DNA of 20,722 nt, taken from the NCBI GenBank assembly GCA_027000105.1, contig JALTOP010000171.1:1-20722 (forward strand), written 5' to 3'. The stretch is from Planctomycetaceae bacterium. Its GTDB lineage: Bacteria > Planctomycetota > Planctomycetia > Planctomycetales > Planctomycetaceae. The notes under the pieces were generated by a model that did no database searches, had not been told where the DNA came from, and was given only the letters and a program-made list of their open reading frames with translations. Shown here piece after piece: positions 5,772 to 13,822 of the stretch (its first letter is position 1; every line of letters starts with the position of its first letter). Made by a program: the position numbers and the translations under genes.

Positions 5772-6568
5772 AAGCACAGTACCTATTAGCAAAATACATC
5801 CCTGACCTTGCACGAATGGAGCCTGTAAACATTGGTGTGGTGACGTGGTATCGTGGCCATGTTCGCTTAAAATTTCGTGAAGCGGATTCATTGAAATGCT
5901 TGGAAGATAAAGAATTGTATGACCGATGGGTTAGGTTTTGGAACAGAACGGCACAACAAGATGAAATCGTTCCATACAGAAGCGAACCCGTGAAACGTAA
6001 AAGCACCAACTTCCTGCAAGCATTCTGTAGTACGCAAGACGGGCAGTTTTTGTTGATAGATGGTGGGTTTGTCATGGAAAAAACAACAGTAAAAGAGTTG
6101 GATTCAGTGACAAATTATTTATTCGAAGAATTGGTCGCTGATCCGTCAACTGTAGAAAGTAAGAAAAAATATGGATTATCAGAAAAATGCAAAGAAATCT
6201 TTGATTCACCGCAAATTTCCGGTCGTGTCCAGAGTAGGTTTGGAGTGAAATGCGACATTCACGGTACGGAGCAAAAAATTCCCTTTGATTGGGGGCATGG
6301 AAATGGAAAGCCAGATTCTCTTTTTGAAAAAGTGAACCTTAATAACTCCGGAAGTGTATTTGATGCAGCTTTCAAATTTCAGTGCGTGATTGATCCAGCG
6401 ATTGTCTCCAGGGAAAAGTGTGTGGCGTTAGTCGATTCTTCTGTAAGCGGGAATGATCAGTCAGATAATTATGTTCGGCTTATCGAAAGCTACTGCCCGA
6501 TCATTGATGTCTCAAATAAGCATGAGGCAAGGGATCAGATTCTTCAGATCCTGGATTCCTGTTTATGA
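5768..6568 (+). CDS. DUF3037-family protein, partner of the HipA-like kinase
   Basis: From ATG 5768 the protein has 266 residues. Its start, MKAQYLLAKYIPDLARMEPVNIGVV, shows the DUF3037 signature of a strand, YxPD, then EPVNIGVV. A WVRFWNRTAQ helix and mixed strands and helices follow. The C-terminal half (about 150-266) is less familiar and may be a second domain. No membrane or signal sequence is visible. It is translationally coupled to the HipA-like gene by ATGA, with GGGGG as a ribosome binding site inside the upstream gene. Because the two families recur side by side, it probably works in the same module, perhaps as substrate or regulator. Base composition is AT-richer than the core genes to the right, as expected of transferred DNA. 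Confidence 0.8.
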   Translation: MKAQYLLAKYIPDLARMEPVNIGVVTWYRGHVRLKFREADSLKCLEDKELYDRWVRFWNRTAQQDEIVPYRSEPVKRKSTNFLQAFCSTQDGQFLLIDGGFVMEKTTVKELDSVTNYLFEELVADPSTVESKKKYGLSEKCKEIFDSPQISGRVQSRFGVKCDIHGTEQKIPFDWGHGNGKPDSLFEKVNLNNSGSVFDAAFKFQCVIDPAIVSREKCVALVDSSVSGNDQSDNYVRLIESYCPIIDVSNKHEARDQILQILDSCL

Positions 6569-6747
6569 CCAAAATCCTGACCCGGATCACTGGATTACTT
6601 ATCCCATGCTCCGGGAGTAGTGTACATGACGAAAACCACAGGCAAGATTTCCTGCAATTTCATACAGTTGTGTTGATTTCTCTTCTGAAAGTTGGTTTAG
6701 TGGTTCGGTCTCAATATCAAAACCACTATTTCTGGAACTCAACATGA
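6565..6747 (+). CDS. Possible small ORF bridging DUF3037 and the zinc-ribbon gene
   Basis: A 60-codon frame starts within the stop of the DUF3037 gene (ATGA) and stops within the start of the zinc-ribbon gene (ATGA again). The exact double overlap would suit a translationally coupled small gene. The peptide (MTKILTRITGLLIPCSG...) resembles no family, its ribosome binding site is weak, and its composition is not clearly protein-like. It may be a chance frame in a 175-nt gap. Confidence 0.25.
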   Translation: MTKILTRITGLLIPCSGSSVHDENHRQDFLQFHTVVLISLLKVGLVVRSQYQNHYFWNST

Positions 6748-7280
6748 AAACATTTGCTGCAGAATGCCCCCATTGTGGTTGTACTTTTCAGGCTCAAGAA
6801 TCTTATCTCGGCAAGAAAGGACGTTGCTCGAAATGCGGTGAATCTTTTGTCGTGCAGCGCCCGGTTACAAAACCTGAGATCAATGAGAATTCAAGTTTTT
6901 CGCCCCCCGAACAAACCCCGGTTTCAACTACCCCGCCAGAAGAGGTGAAATACATTGATCACGAACAACCCTCGAATATCGAGGGGAGAAAAAAACTGAA
7001 TTTCTCTATCAGTCGCAATTTCTCAACACTTAATATTTTGTCACTCGTTTATGGAGTTATGGGAGCTTTAGTATTGATACTTGGAGTCTGCATTGGACTC
7101 TACCTCTTTGCCATGAGCCTCGCAACGGAAGCCCCTTCACCTGCAGGACTTATGATGATTCCACTATCAGTTCTTATTGGTACCACCCTGCTTGTTACGC
7201 GAGAGCTAATAAATGTCGTGCTAGCCGTGGAAGAAAACACGCGAATCACAGCCGAGGCAGTCAACGAACTACGCAAATAA
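6744..7280 (+). CDS. Zinc-ribbon (MJ0042-type) membrane protein
   Basis: The 178-residue protein opens with an MJ0042-type zinc ribbon (CPHC at 8-11 and CSKC at 28-31), common at the N-terminus of planctomycete and myxobacterial membrane proteins. A Pro/Glu/Ser-rich linker (about 40-90) leads to two predicted membrane helices, about 97-124 and 134-152. A short helix (VEENTRITAEAVNELRK) ends the protein. The two-helix plus amphipathic tail layout faintly resembles DUF4282, but I am unsure. The gene is last in the HipA-like/DUF3037 run and could be its membrane anchor or sensor, by position only. A short palindrome followed by TTTTT downstream (in the tandem repeat) may end the transcript. Confidence 0.75.
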   Translation: MKTFAAECPHCGCTFQAQESYLGKKGRCSKCGESFVVQRPVTKPEINENSSFSPPEQTPVSTTPPEEVKYIDHEQPSNIEGRKKLNFSISRNFSTLNILSLVYGVMGALVLILGVCIGLYLFAMSLATEAPSPAGLMMIPLSVLIGTTLLVTRELINVVLAVEENTRITAEAVNELRK

Positions 7281-7283
7281 AAA

Positions 7284-7567
7284 AGCCCGGAGTGGTTCAA
7301 AGGTCAATGAACGAGGGGACAAGAAGCAATCGACCGAAGTCGGTGTTTTTACCCTGTCATCAACTCCCACACCCTTACGATGCAGGCCACCTCCGGGTGA
7401 TGAATGCGTTAACATCCATCAATTTCCACTGTCCCCAAAAAGCCCGGAGTGGTTGAAAGGTCAATGAACGAGGGGACAAGAAGCAATCGACCGAAGTCGG
7501 TGTTTTTACCCTTTTCATCGACTCCCACACCCTTACGATGCAGGCCACCTCCGGGTGATGAATGCAC
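7284..7567. repeat. Tandem duplication of about 157 bp next to tRNA-Phe
   Basis: Two near-identical copies run from AGCCCGGAGTGGTT at 7284 and at 7441 and stay alike to TGATGAATGC (ending 7407 and 7565), differing by a few substitutions and one 1-nt indel. Each holds a short palindrome (ACCGAAGTCGGT) followed by GTTTTT and a small CACC-TCCG-GGTG hairpin. No gene is convincing in either. The second copy ends about 16 nt from the 3' end of tRNA-Phe, so it is the trailer of that tRNA duplicated once. Confidence 0.85.
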
Positions 7568-7582
7568 TGAACATCCACCAAA

Positions 7583-7655
7583 TGGACCGGGGGGGACTCG
7601 AACCCCCGACACCTGGATTTTCAGTCCAGTGCTCTACCATCTGAGCTACCAGTCC
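7583..7655 (-). tRNA. tRNA-Phe(GAA)
   Basis: A complete 73-nt cloverleaf: acceptor GGACTGG/CCGGTCC (one G-U), D arm GCTC-AGATGGTA-GAGC, anticodon stem CTGGA/TCCAG with loop CTGAAAA (anticodon GAA), T arm GGGGG-TTCGAGT-CCCCC, discriminator A. CCA is not encoded. Its 3' end faces the accessory region, a common integration target. Confidence 0.95.
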
Positions 7656-8222
7656 GGTTTCTCTGTTTGAGAGCACAGGATGAAGCTGCCTCGCAAACAG
7701 AAGGAGAGTTATAGAAAAAGCAGAGAGTGCTTGCAATCGTTTCAAGCCACATTTTTGCATAACGACTCAGGTTCAAAGACGCCATAGATACGACGTATCC
7801 AGTTGTCAAAACCGCTTCGATCGGTAAAGACCGATTTTTCCCACATTCCAAGCCCTCTCCCCATGGGGAAGCAGAAAGGACCGTTTTAGCCGATCTGTCT
7901 CCACCTACTGCCAATAATCTCCTGTATTTCAGGGAAATCACACTTCGATATCCCGGATAAGGGGTATAAAATTCCCTCCTCTGTTGTTTGTAATTCGTTC
8001 GCCCCCGCTTCCATATTTCCGGTACTTTAGCGTAAATCTGGCTGATATCACGCAAGAAAAAGGTTACAATGTCTCTTGGGAGTCATTTTGTCGGCATGGG
8101 GGACACGGGTAACATGCCAACATGGCTGTTTTGTTCGGATGGCCGCACACAGGCTGAATATTTTCTGGAATTTGCGAGCTGTTCGCAAACTTTTACCGTT
8201 AGTAGAACAATGGAAGTTTCTG
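7656..8222. other. Non-coding region between tRNA-Phe and the CPFC protein
   Basis: No convincing gene was found on either strand. It must contain the tRNA-Phe promoter and that of the plus-strand gene, but I could not place either with confidence. GGTTACAATG near 8065 has a -10-like hexamer without a matching -35. Confidence 0.4.
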
Positions 8223-9491
8223 ATGAATCACTTTTATAACCGCAGTAACCGTTTGCACCCCAGTGGCGCTGTTTCACATGACCCGCTATTAGCCCGAAAA
8301 GTTCGGAAGGTTCCCTTGGGTGTGGCAGTTGTCGTTTTATTGACTGTTGCGCTCACGTTTATTACGAAGGGACTGGCTTGTCCGTTTTGCTCGGCTCCCC
8401 AGCTGACTCTGGCCGAACAGATCGCCCAAACAGATGCGGCTATCATCGGGGAGTGGGTTTCTGGTGTGAAGCCCGATTTTGACGCGGGAACAGCCGGCTC
8501 GACGGTGTATCGCATCAACAAGTTGATCAATTCCCCCAAGAATCCCAAGTTGGAAGTTGGTCAGGAAATTACTGTCGAGGGGTATTATCCGGGCGGGAAA
8601 GGAAAGTTTGTTCTCATTCTTGGAACGCTCGACGGTGAATTGAGTTGGATGAGCCCGCTTGATATTTCCGACCAGGGTTTTGAGTACGTCAAGAATGCTC
8701 CTTCGCCGGAAGAGGCCCCTGCGAAAAGACTTGCCTATTATGTGAACTATCTTGAATCGAACGATCCACTGATTGCCGATGATGCCTATGCGGAGTTCGC
8801 CAATGCTCCCTATAAGACAATCGCCTCGGTGAAGAAAAAGTTTCCCCGGGAGAAACTGCGAAAGTGGGTATTCAGTAAAGAAACCCCGGTAACCAGAATT
8901 GGACTCTACGGTTTGATGCTTGGATTGTGTGGCAATGAGCAAGACAAGAAATTGATGGAAGCAAAGGTTACGGAGAATGATGAGGAATTCCGTTTGGGGA
9001 TTGACGGCATTATGGCAGGCTATCTCATCCTGGCGGGAGATGAAGGATTGGATGTTCTTGAAAAGACAAAATTAAAGCCGTCGTTACAAACGCCCAGCAA
9101 GGTGCCGTTTAGTGAGACATTCGCCGCTTTACAATCCGTTAAATTTATGTGGGAATACGGAGGTGGTCGGATCGCACCGGAAAGACTGCGAGCAGCTCAA
9201 CGGATACTTCTGGATAATCCTTCACTGGCTGATCTGGTTATTATCGATCTGGCCCGCTGGGAGGATTGGTCGATTATCGATCGTTTGAAAAAAATGTATG
9301 GGCAGGCCCCTTATGATGTCCCTGCGATCAAACGCTCAATCGTTGGCTATCTAATTCAGTGTATCAAACAGAAACCAACCGAGCAGGGGAAGCCTGTTCC
9401 TCAGTACGTCACCAAAGCAGAGACATTTCTCGCTGAGTTGGAAAAAAAGGATCCCAAAACAGTCAAAGTGGCGCGTCTCCTGTTTCGCTAA
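8223..9491 (+). CDS. Membrane-anchored CPFC protein of planctomycete type, function unknown
   Basis: From ATG 8223 (after GGAAG) the protein has 422 residues. It begins with a basic cytoplasmic stretch and one membrane helix at about 31-50, then LACPFCSAPQLTLAEQIAQTD, a sequence type I recall from many planctomycete proteins. The CPFC (53-56) lies right after the helix, on the presumed periplasmic side; it looks like a redox or metal site but no thioredoxin fold follows. A domain of about 100 residues with strands (VYRINKLI, GQEITVEGYY, GKFVLILG) precedes a long helical region with repeat-like pairs from about residue 170. The role is unknown; a cell-envelope or secreted position is likely. 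An in-frame ATG at 8076 lacks a good ribosome binding site. Confidence 0.75.
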   Translation: MNHFYNRSNRLHPSGAVSHDPLLARKVRKVPLGVAVVVLLTVALTFITKGLACPFCSAPQLTLAEQIAQTDAAIIGEWVSGVKPDFDAGTAGSTVYRINKLINSPKNPKLEVGQEITVEGYYPGGKGKFVLILGTLDGELSWMSPLDISDQGFEYVKNAPSPEEAPAKRLAYYVNYLESNDPLIADDAYAEFANAPYKTIASVKKKFPREKLRKWVFSKETPVTRIGLYGLMLGLCGNEQDKKLMEAKVTENDEEFRLGIDGIMAGYLILAGDEGLDVLEKTKLKPSLQTPSKVPFSETFAALQSVKFMWEYGGGRIAPERLRAAQRILLDNPSLADLVIIDLARWEDWSIIDRLKKMYGQAPYDVPAIKRSIVGYLIQCIKQKPTEQGKPVPQYVTKAETFLAELEKKDPKTVKVARLLFR

Positions 9492-9555
9492 AGCTGTCAG
9501 CAGCGGTTGAATATGTCACGTTTTGGTGTATCTGACAGACGAAAAACGCTGATTA

Positions 9556-9633
9556 ACGCTCAACATCAACTCAAAAGTATGACGCCAGCAATACAGGCAG
9601 TTCCTGGATTGCATCGCTTTGGAGGTTGAGCGT
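9556..9633. repeat. 9-bp inverted repeat in intergenic region
   Basis: ACGCTCAAC (9556-9564) and GTTGAGCGT (9625-9633) are exact complements about 60 nt apart. Without a T-run it is not a simple terminator. The purpose is unclear. Confidence 0.3.
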
Positions 9634-9738
9634 CAAAGTTGGCGAGCCATCGTTTGGACAATCTGCTCTGGCTTAATAGAAAATGCGGATATTCCCAGTG
9701 GTTCTGAAGTGGCTCTGTTTGTGATCCCGTCCCATAAG

Positions 9739-9769
9739 CCACAATTAACGCTGCAAGCTACAATTAACG
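9739..9769. repeat. Direct repeat upstream of the M24 peptidase gene
   Basis: CCACAATTAACG (9739-9750) and CTACAATTAACG (9758-9769) match at 11 of 12 positions. They are spaced 19 bp, roughly two helical turns, and lie 27 bp before the start codon. This may be a regulator binding site. Confidence 0.35.
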
Positions 9770-9796
9770 GATACAGCTAACAAATTGGAAACAGAG

Positions 9797-10981
9797 ATGG
9801 ACATTGCAGAAAAGCAGCAGGCTGTTCGCGACGCCGATCTGGACGGCTGGTTGCTTTACGATTTTCGTGGCATAAATCCGCTGGCTCGTTCCGTATTGGG
9901 GCTGAAAGAGAAGCCAAGTGGTTCCCGCAGATGGTTCTATTTTATTCCTGGAAGTGGCGAGGCGACCAAAATCGTTCATGCTATCGAAGCCGACGCTCTC
10001 GATTCTTTGCCCGGAAAAAAGGTGGTCTATCGCAGTTGGCGAGAATTGCACGAATCTCTTGCATCTCTGCTGGCTGATTCCAGAACAATCGCAATGGAAT
10101 ACTCACCCAACGCGAATAACCCTTATGTTTCGCGTGTCGATGGGGGCACGATCGATCTGGTGCGCAACCAGCGTGTTGAAATTGTCTCTTCAGGCAACCT
10201 GATACAATATTTCGAAACGCGACTGACGGAGGAACAATGGGAAACACATCTGCGCGCCGACCACGTCACACAGGATTCCTGCAAACTAGCCTGGGAGTTT
10301 ATCGAAGAGCAGGTCTCGTCACGAGGGGAAGTTTCCGAGCAGGCGGTTTGCGATCGGATTACCGACTATTTTGAATCACAGGAGATGATGACCTACTCGC
10401 CTCCAATCGTGGCGCGGGCACCCAACAACCGACTCCCCCATTACGAAACCGGGACCGCCAAAGATACCGCCATTCGCGCAGGGGATCTGGTCATGATAGA
10501 CCAATGGTGCAAAATGAAAACTCCCGGTGCCATCTACAGCGATGTTACCCGGATGGCTTATCTGGGTGAATCTATCCCCGAAGAATACGAAAAAGTATTT
10601 GCAGTTGTCGTTCAGGCCCGTGATGCGGGCATCAATCTGGTGAAGGAACGATTTTCAAAAAATATTCCGCTGCATGGATGGGAAGTTGATCGCGTCGTAC
10701 GGGATGTGATTGAATCAGCCGGTTACGGAGACGCTTTTCTGCATCGGACGGGCCACAGTCTCGGAGAGGAAGTGCATGGCAATGGAGCTCATCTGGACGA
10801 TTTGGAGATGCACGAGGATCGATTGATTCTTCCGTGTACCCTCTTCACGATAGAACCGGGAATCTATCTGCAGGATTTTGGTGTCCGAAGTGAAGTCGAT
10901 CTGTTCATTGATGCTGCAAATGAAGTGCACGTTACCGGCGGAATCCCGCAACGGGAAATTCTCAAACTGTCGGTTTCCTGA
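9797..10981 (+). CDS. M24-family metallopeptidase (Xaa-Pro aminopeptidase type)
   Basis: This 394-residue protein has the two-domain layout of aminopeptidase P/prolidase enzymes: a creatinase-type N-domain (about 1-150) and a pita-bread catalytic domain (about 155-390). All five dinuclear-metal ligands are visible: Asp235 (VMIDQW), Asp249 (YSDVTR), His320 (RTGHSLG), Glu353 (TIEPGIY) and Glu366 (RSEVD). These enzymes remove N-terminal residues before proline or split X-Pro dipeptides, probably in the cytoplasm since no signal peptide is present. ATG 9797 (MDIAEK) has GGA/AGAG upstream and is preferred over TTG 9785. The gene appears monocistronic; the next gene is convergent. The substrate cannot be read from sequence, and the DQWCK variant of the first ligand loop (usually DxG) suggests a divergent subfamily. 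Confidence 0.9.
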   Translation: MDIAEKQQAVRDADLDGWLLYDFRGINPLARSVLGLKEKPSGSRRWFYFIPGSGEATKIVHAIEADALDSLPGKKVVYRSWRELHESLASLLADSRTIAMEYSPNANNPYVSRVDGGTIDLVRNQRVEIVSSGNLIQYFETRLTEEQWETHLRADHVTQDSCKLAWEFIEEQVSSRGEVSEQAVCDRITDYFESQEMMTYSPPIVARAPNNRLPHYETGTAKDTAIRAGDLVMIDQWCKMKTPGAIYSDVTRMAYLGESIPEEYEKVFAVVVQARDAGINLVKERFSKNIPLHGWEVDRVVRDVIESAGYGDAFLHRTGHSLGEEVHGNGAHLDDLEMHEDRLILPCTLFTIEPGIYLQDFGVRSEVDLFIDAANEVHVTGGIPQREILKLSVS

Positions 10982-11155
10982 AGCGCCTTGGTGTATGGTA
11001 TTGCCTGTTGAACCGCTTTACCGATTCTTGACCACGTGTGCTTCTCCGATTCACGATCGCAAATTTCCCTGATCATAAATATTGCAAGACAGGAAGGCGG
11101 TGCCCAAACCGACACGGGCTCGATTTGGTGGCGGCGTTGACACGAACCGGCTTCC

Positions 11156-12703
11156 CTACTTCTGTTTCTGTTCTTCGTTTTGCCCGTGTCTGGCCTGTCG
11201 TCGCGGCAATTGGGATTTATGCGATGGGCTTTTTCGCTTTGGATGAGGCAGATCGAATTTTCGCAGAAAATGGGGACGATCTTCACGACCGTTACGGGTG
11301 TAGTCGCTCCAGATCGTTTGGGCGACCTGTAGTTGATCCTTTTGTTGCAGTTCGGTCATGAAGCGAAATAGAAGTTCGCAAAGTCTGATCAGGGAAATGC
11401 CGTGTGTCCGCTTTTGCTCCTTGTACAGCCAGTCGGAGAAGGCCAGAAACTGATGGAACGGTGAATCCTGATTTTCCCAGAGCAGGTTTCTGCTTTCAAT
11501 GAAGTTGCCACTATTGGCAATTAAATCCCAGTATTTCGCGAATCGCCGCATTCGCTGCATTTGCTCGAAAGTGATCAATTTGGTGCTCAGAATTTCGTAT
11601 GGCGGGTAACTACTGTAGAGCATTTCCCATTCATCATCGTGTCTGGTAATCGGAGTTCCCTTGAGACGTTTTAACATTCCGACCTGGATTTCCTGCGGAT
11701 TGTATTGGAGGAGACGATCGAACCCGTTGCCAAAACTTTCGACGGATTCGCCCGGCAAGCCGACGATCAGATCGGCGTGGATATGGACACCCGTCTGTTG
11801 CCTGAGGAATCGAAAATTATCAGCCAGTTTTCCGTAGTCCTGCTTTCGTGAAATCAGCTTTCCGACATGCTGATTGAATGTCTGAATGCCAATCTCGAAT
11901 TGCAGGACGCCAGGAGGAAATTGGGCAATCAATTCTCTCATTGCATCGGGTAGCCGATCGGGAATCATCTCGAAATGCAGAAAAAGCCCTGGTTCGTAAC
12001 GATCCAGAAAGAATTGCAGTATCGCCCTGCCGATTCTAAGGCTGAGATTGAAGGTTCGATCGACAAACTTGAATTGACGCACTCCTCGATCGTAGAGGCT
12101 TTGCATATTCGACAGGAACAGGTCGATATCGAACTGACGAACGGGAATTTCCAGCGACGAAAGACAGAACTCGCAGGTAAACGGACAGCCTCGTGATGCC
12201 TCGACATAGATGACACGATGCAGAATCTCTTCTTCACCGTAAAGGTGATACGGCATTTTAACCTGGTCGAGCGGGGGAACAGGTGAGCGTATTATTTTGC
12301 TTGCCGGCCTGTCCCCAGCGAGAATGAGACGGCACAATTCGCGAAAGGTAATATCCGCTTCCCCGGTAATGGTATAATCTGCCTCTTGCACAATCCGCTG
12401 CTGTTCCGTTTCGTAGCTGACTTCTGGGCCTCCCAGGACAACAGTAATTCCCGGTCGAAGTCTTTTCAAATCACGCACCAGTTTTTCGGTCTGTTCGATA
12501 TTCCAGATGTAGACACCAAAACCGACAATTTGCGGTTTCTGTTTCAGAATGGTCTCGAGCACCATACTGAGATTGTCATTGATGACGAACTCCAATATCT
12601 GTGCCTGTTCGGACAGTTCTTCAAGATTCGCTTTCAGATACCGCAACCCGAACGAACTATGCCAGTAGCGGGCATTCAATGTGCACAGGACAATTTGAGA
12701 CAT
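11156..12703 (-). CDS. B12-binding radical SAM protein, DUF4080-like
   Basis: About 515 residues from ATG 12703 (MSQIVLCTLNARYWH). An N-terminal cobalamin-binding-type Rossmann domain comes first (about 1-135), including IVGFGVYIWN and VVLGGPEVS. The radical SAM core has the cluster motif CPFTCEFC (Cys173, Cys177, Cys180), which binds a 4Fe-4S cluster and S-adenosylmethionine. The C-terminal region (about 360-515) resembles DUF4080. Such enzymes often do methyl transfer or other radical reactions; the substrate here is unknown. The last 35 residues are basic and low-complexity (HPKRKSPSHKSQLPRR). GTG 12718 is an alternative start; neither start has an ideal ribosome binding site. The gene is divergent from the DUF1080 gene and convergent with the peptidase. 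Confidence 0.85.
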   Translation of the reverse strand: MSQIVLCTLNARYWHSSFGLRYLKANLEELSEQAQILEFVINDNLSMVLETILKQKPQIVGFGVYIWNIEQTEKLVRDLKRLRPGITVVLGGPEVSYETEQQRIVQEADYTITGEADITFRELCRLILAGDRPASKIIRSPVPPLDQVKMPYHLYGEEEILHRVIYVEASRGCPFTCEFCLSSLEIPVRQFDIDLFLSNMQSLYDRGVRQFKFVDRTFNLSLRIGRAILQFFLDRYEPGLFLHFEMIPDRLPDAMRELIAQFPPGVLQFEIGIQTFNQHVGKLISRKQDYGKLADNFRFLRQQTGVHIHADLIVGLPGESVESFGNGFDRLLQYNPQEIQVGMLKRLKGTPITRHDDEWEMLYSSYPPYEILSTKLITFEQMQRMRRFAKYWDLIANSGNFIESRNLLWENQDSPFHQFLAFSDWLYKEQKRTHGISLIRLCELLFRFMTELQQKDQLQVAQTIWSDYTRNGREDRPHFLRKFDLPHPKRKSPSHKSQLPRRQARHGQNEEQKQK

Positions 12704-12851
12704 CTGATACGAATGCACCTTCCGTAATTCGAAATGCGAATCTGTTTTCTGATGTTGGAATTAGTGAATCGATTTTGGTAGGATCAACGGCGGTAGCGGG
12801 TCGAATATACACGATCTGCCGGAATTCACCAATTGACCCAAGGAACACAAC

Positions 12852-13703
12852 ATGTATCCGCGATTGACAATTTTGAAATGTTGTCTGTTTGTTACCTTTG
12901 TCCTGCCCCTGTCCGACATTCAGGCAGGAGATGAAGCGATTTTCCCCCAAGACGGCGTCATCAAGCTTTTCAACGGGAAGAATCTTGATGGGCTGTATGT
13001 CTGGATGAGGGATAGCGGTTTCGAGGATCCGCGACATGTCTTTACTGTCAATGATAAAGGTTACCTGCACATTTCAGGTGATGGTTACGGCGGTTTGATT
13101 ACACGAAAAAAGTACCGCGATTACCATATGATTATTGAGTTCAAATGGGGAGGCAAAACCTGGCACGGACGAAAAAATCGGGCACGCGATTCAGGTGTCC
13201 TGTTTCATTGCCACGGCCCGGAAGGTGGCTACGGAAACACTTGGCATGCCTCCATTGAGGCGCAGATTATTGAAGGAGGTGTGGGGGATATTCTGGTTTT
13301 ATCAGGCAAGGATCCGAAGACTGGCGAGGTAATCCCCACTTCGCTCACCTGCGAATTCACCAAGGATCGTGATGGCGAAAAAATCTGGAAGCGGGGAAGC
13401 CCCAGAACTAAACTTTCATCTGGCCGAGTAAATTGGTTGCACCGCGATGTCGATTGGGTTGATAAAATCAACTTCCGGGGGAGAGAGGATGTAGAAAGTG
13501 AATTCGGCCAATGGACCCGAATGGATGTTATTTGCGATGGCGATCACGTTTTGATCAAGGTGAACGGCGTCGAAGTGAATGAGGGATTCGATGCAAACCC
13601 CAGCGAAGGAAAACTGCTCGTTCAAACAGAACTGGCGGAAATGTATGTGAGAAAGTGGGAATTGTGGCCACTCGGTAAAGCTCCCGAATATCAAAAAAAA
13701 TAA
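12852..13703 (+). CDS. Secreted DUF1080 protein (3-keto-disaccharide hydrolase-like)
   Basis: This 283-residue protein has a signal peptide (hydrophobic 9-20, likely cut after SDIQA-25) and then the DUF1080 domain, a concanavalin-like beta-sandwich. Diagnostic segments are LFNGKNLDG (39-47), the DSGVLFHC strand (113-120), and IEAQIIEGGVGDI (135-147). The family is greatly expanded in planctomycetes and includes hydrolases of 3-keto-glycosides, acting in the periplasm or outside the cell. A good AAGGAA site precedes ATG 12852. A Gfo/Idh/MocA dehydrogenase lies next to it on the opposite strand; enzymes of that family can make or use 3-keto sugars, so a shared sugar pathway is plausible but not shown. 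Confidence 0.9.
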   Translation: MYPRLTILKCCLFVTFVLPLSDIQAGDEAIFPQDGVIKLFNGKNLDGLYVWMRDSGFEDPRHVFTVNDKGYLHISGDGYGGLITRKKYRDYHMIIEFKWGGKTWHGRKNRARDSGVLFHCHGPEGGYGNTWHASIEAQIIEGGVGDILVLSGKDPKTGEVIPTSLTCEFTKDRDGEKIWKRGSPRTKLSSGRVNWLHRDVDWVDKINFRGREDVESEFGQWTRMDVICDGDHVLIKVNGVEVNEGFDANPSEGKLLVQTELAEMYVRKWELWPLGKAPEYQKK

Positions 13704-13822
13704 CTCCGGACATGGCACCGAAGTTCCTGTGCCTCTGTTTCATCCGGTGTGACGATCCGTGTCGCGTGTGCCATGCCACTTGTTCTGCGTCGCGATTTGA
13801 TGTTTTGGCGGGAAGCGCCATA

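Noticed and set aside
7621..8055. Minus-strand frame of 144 codons right of tRNA-Phe
   Set aside because: It runs into the tRNA itself, has no recognisable domain, and lacks a convincing start.
9494..9538. CTGTCAG/CTGACAG as a terminator after the CPFC gene
   Set aside because: The 7-bp arms are 31 nt apart and no T-run follows.
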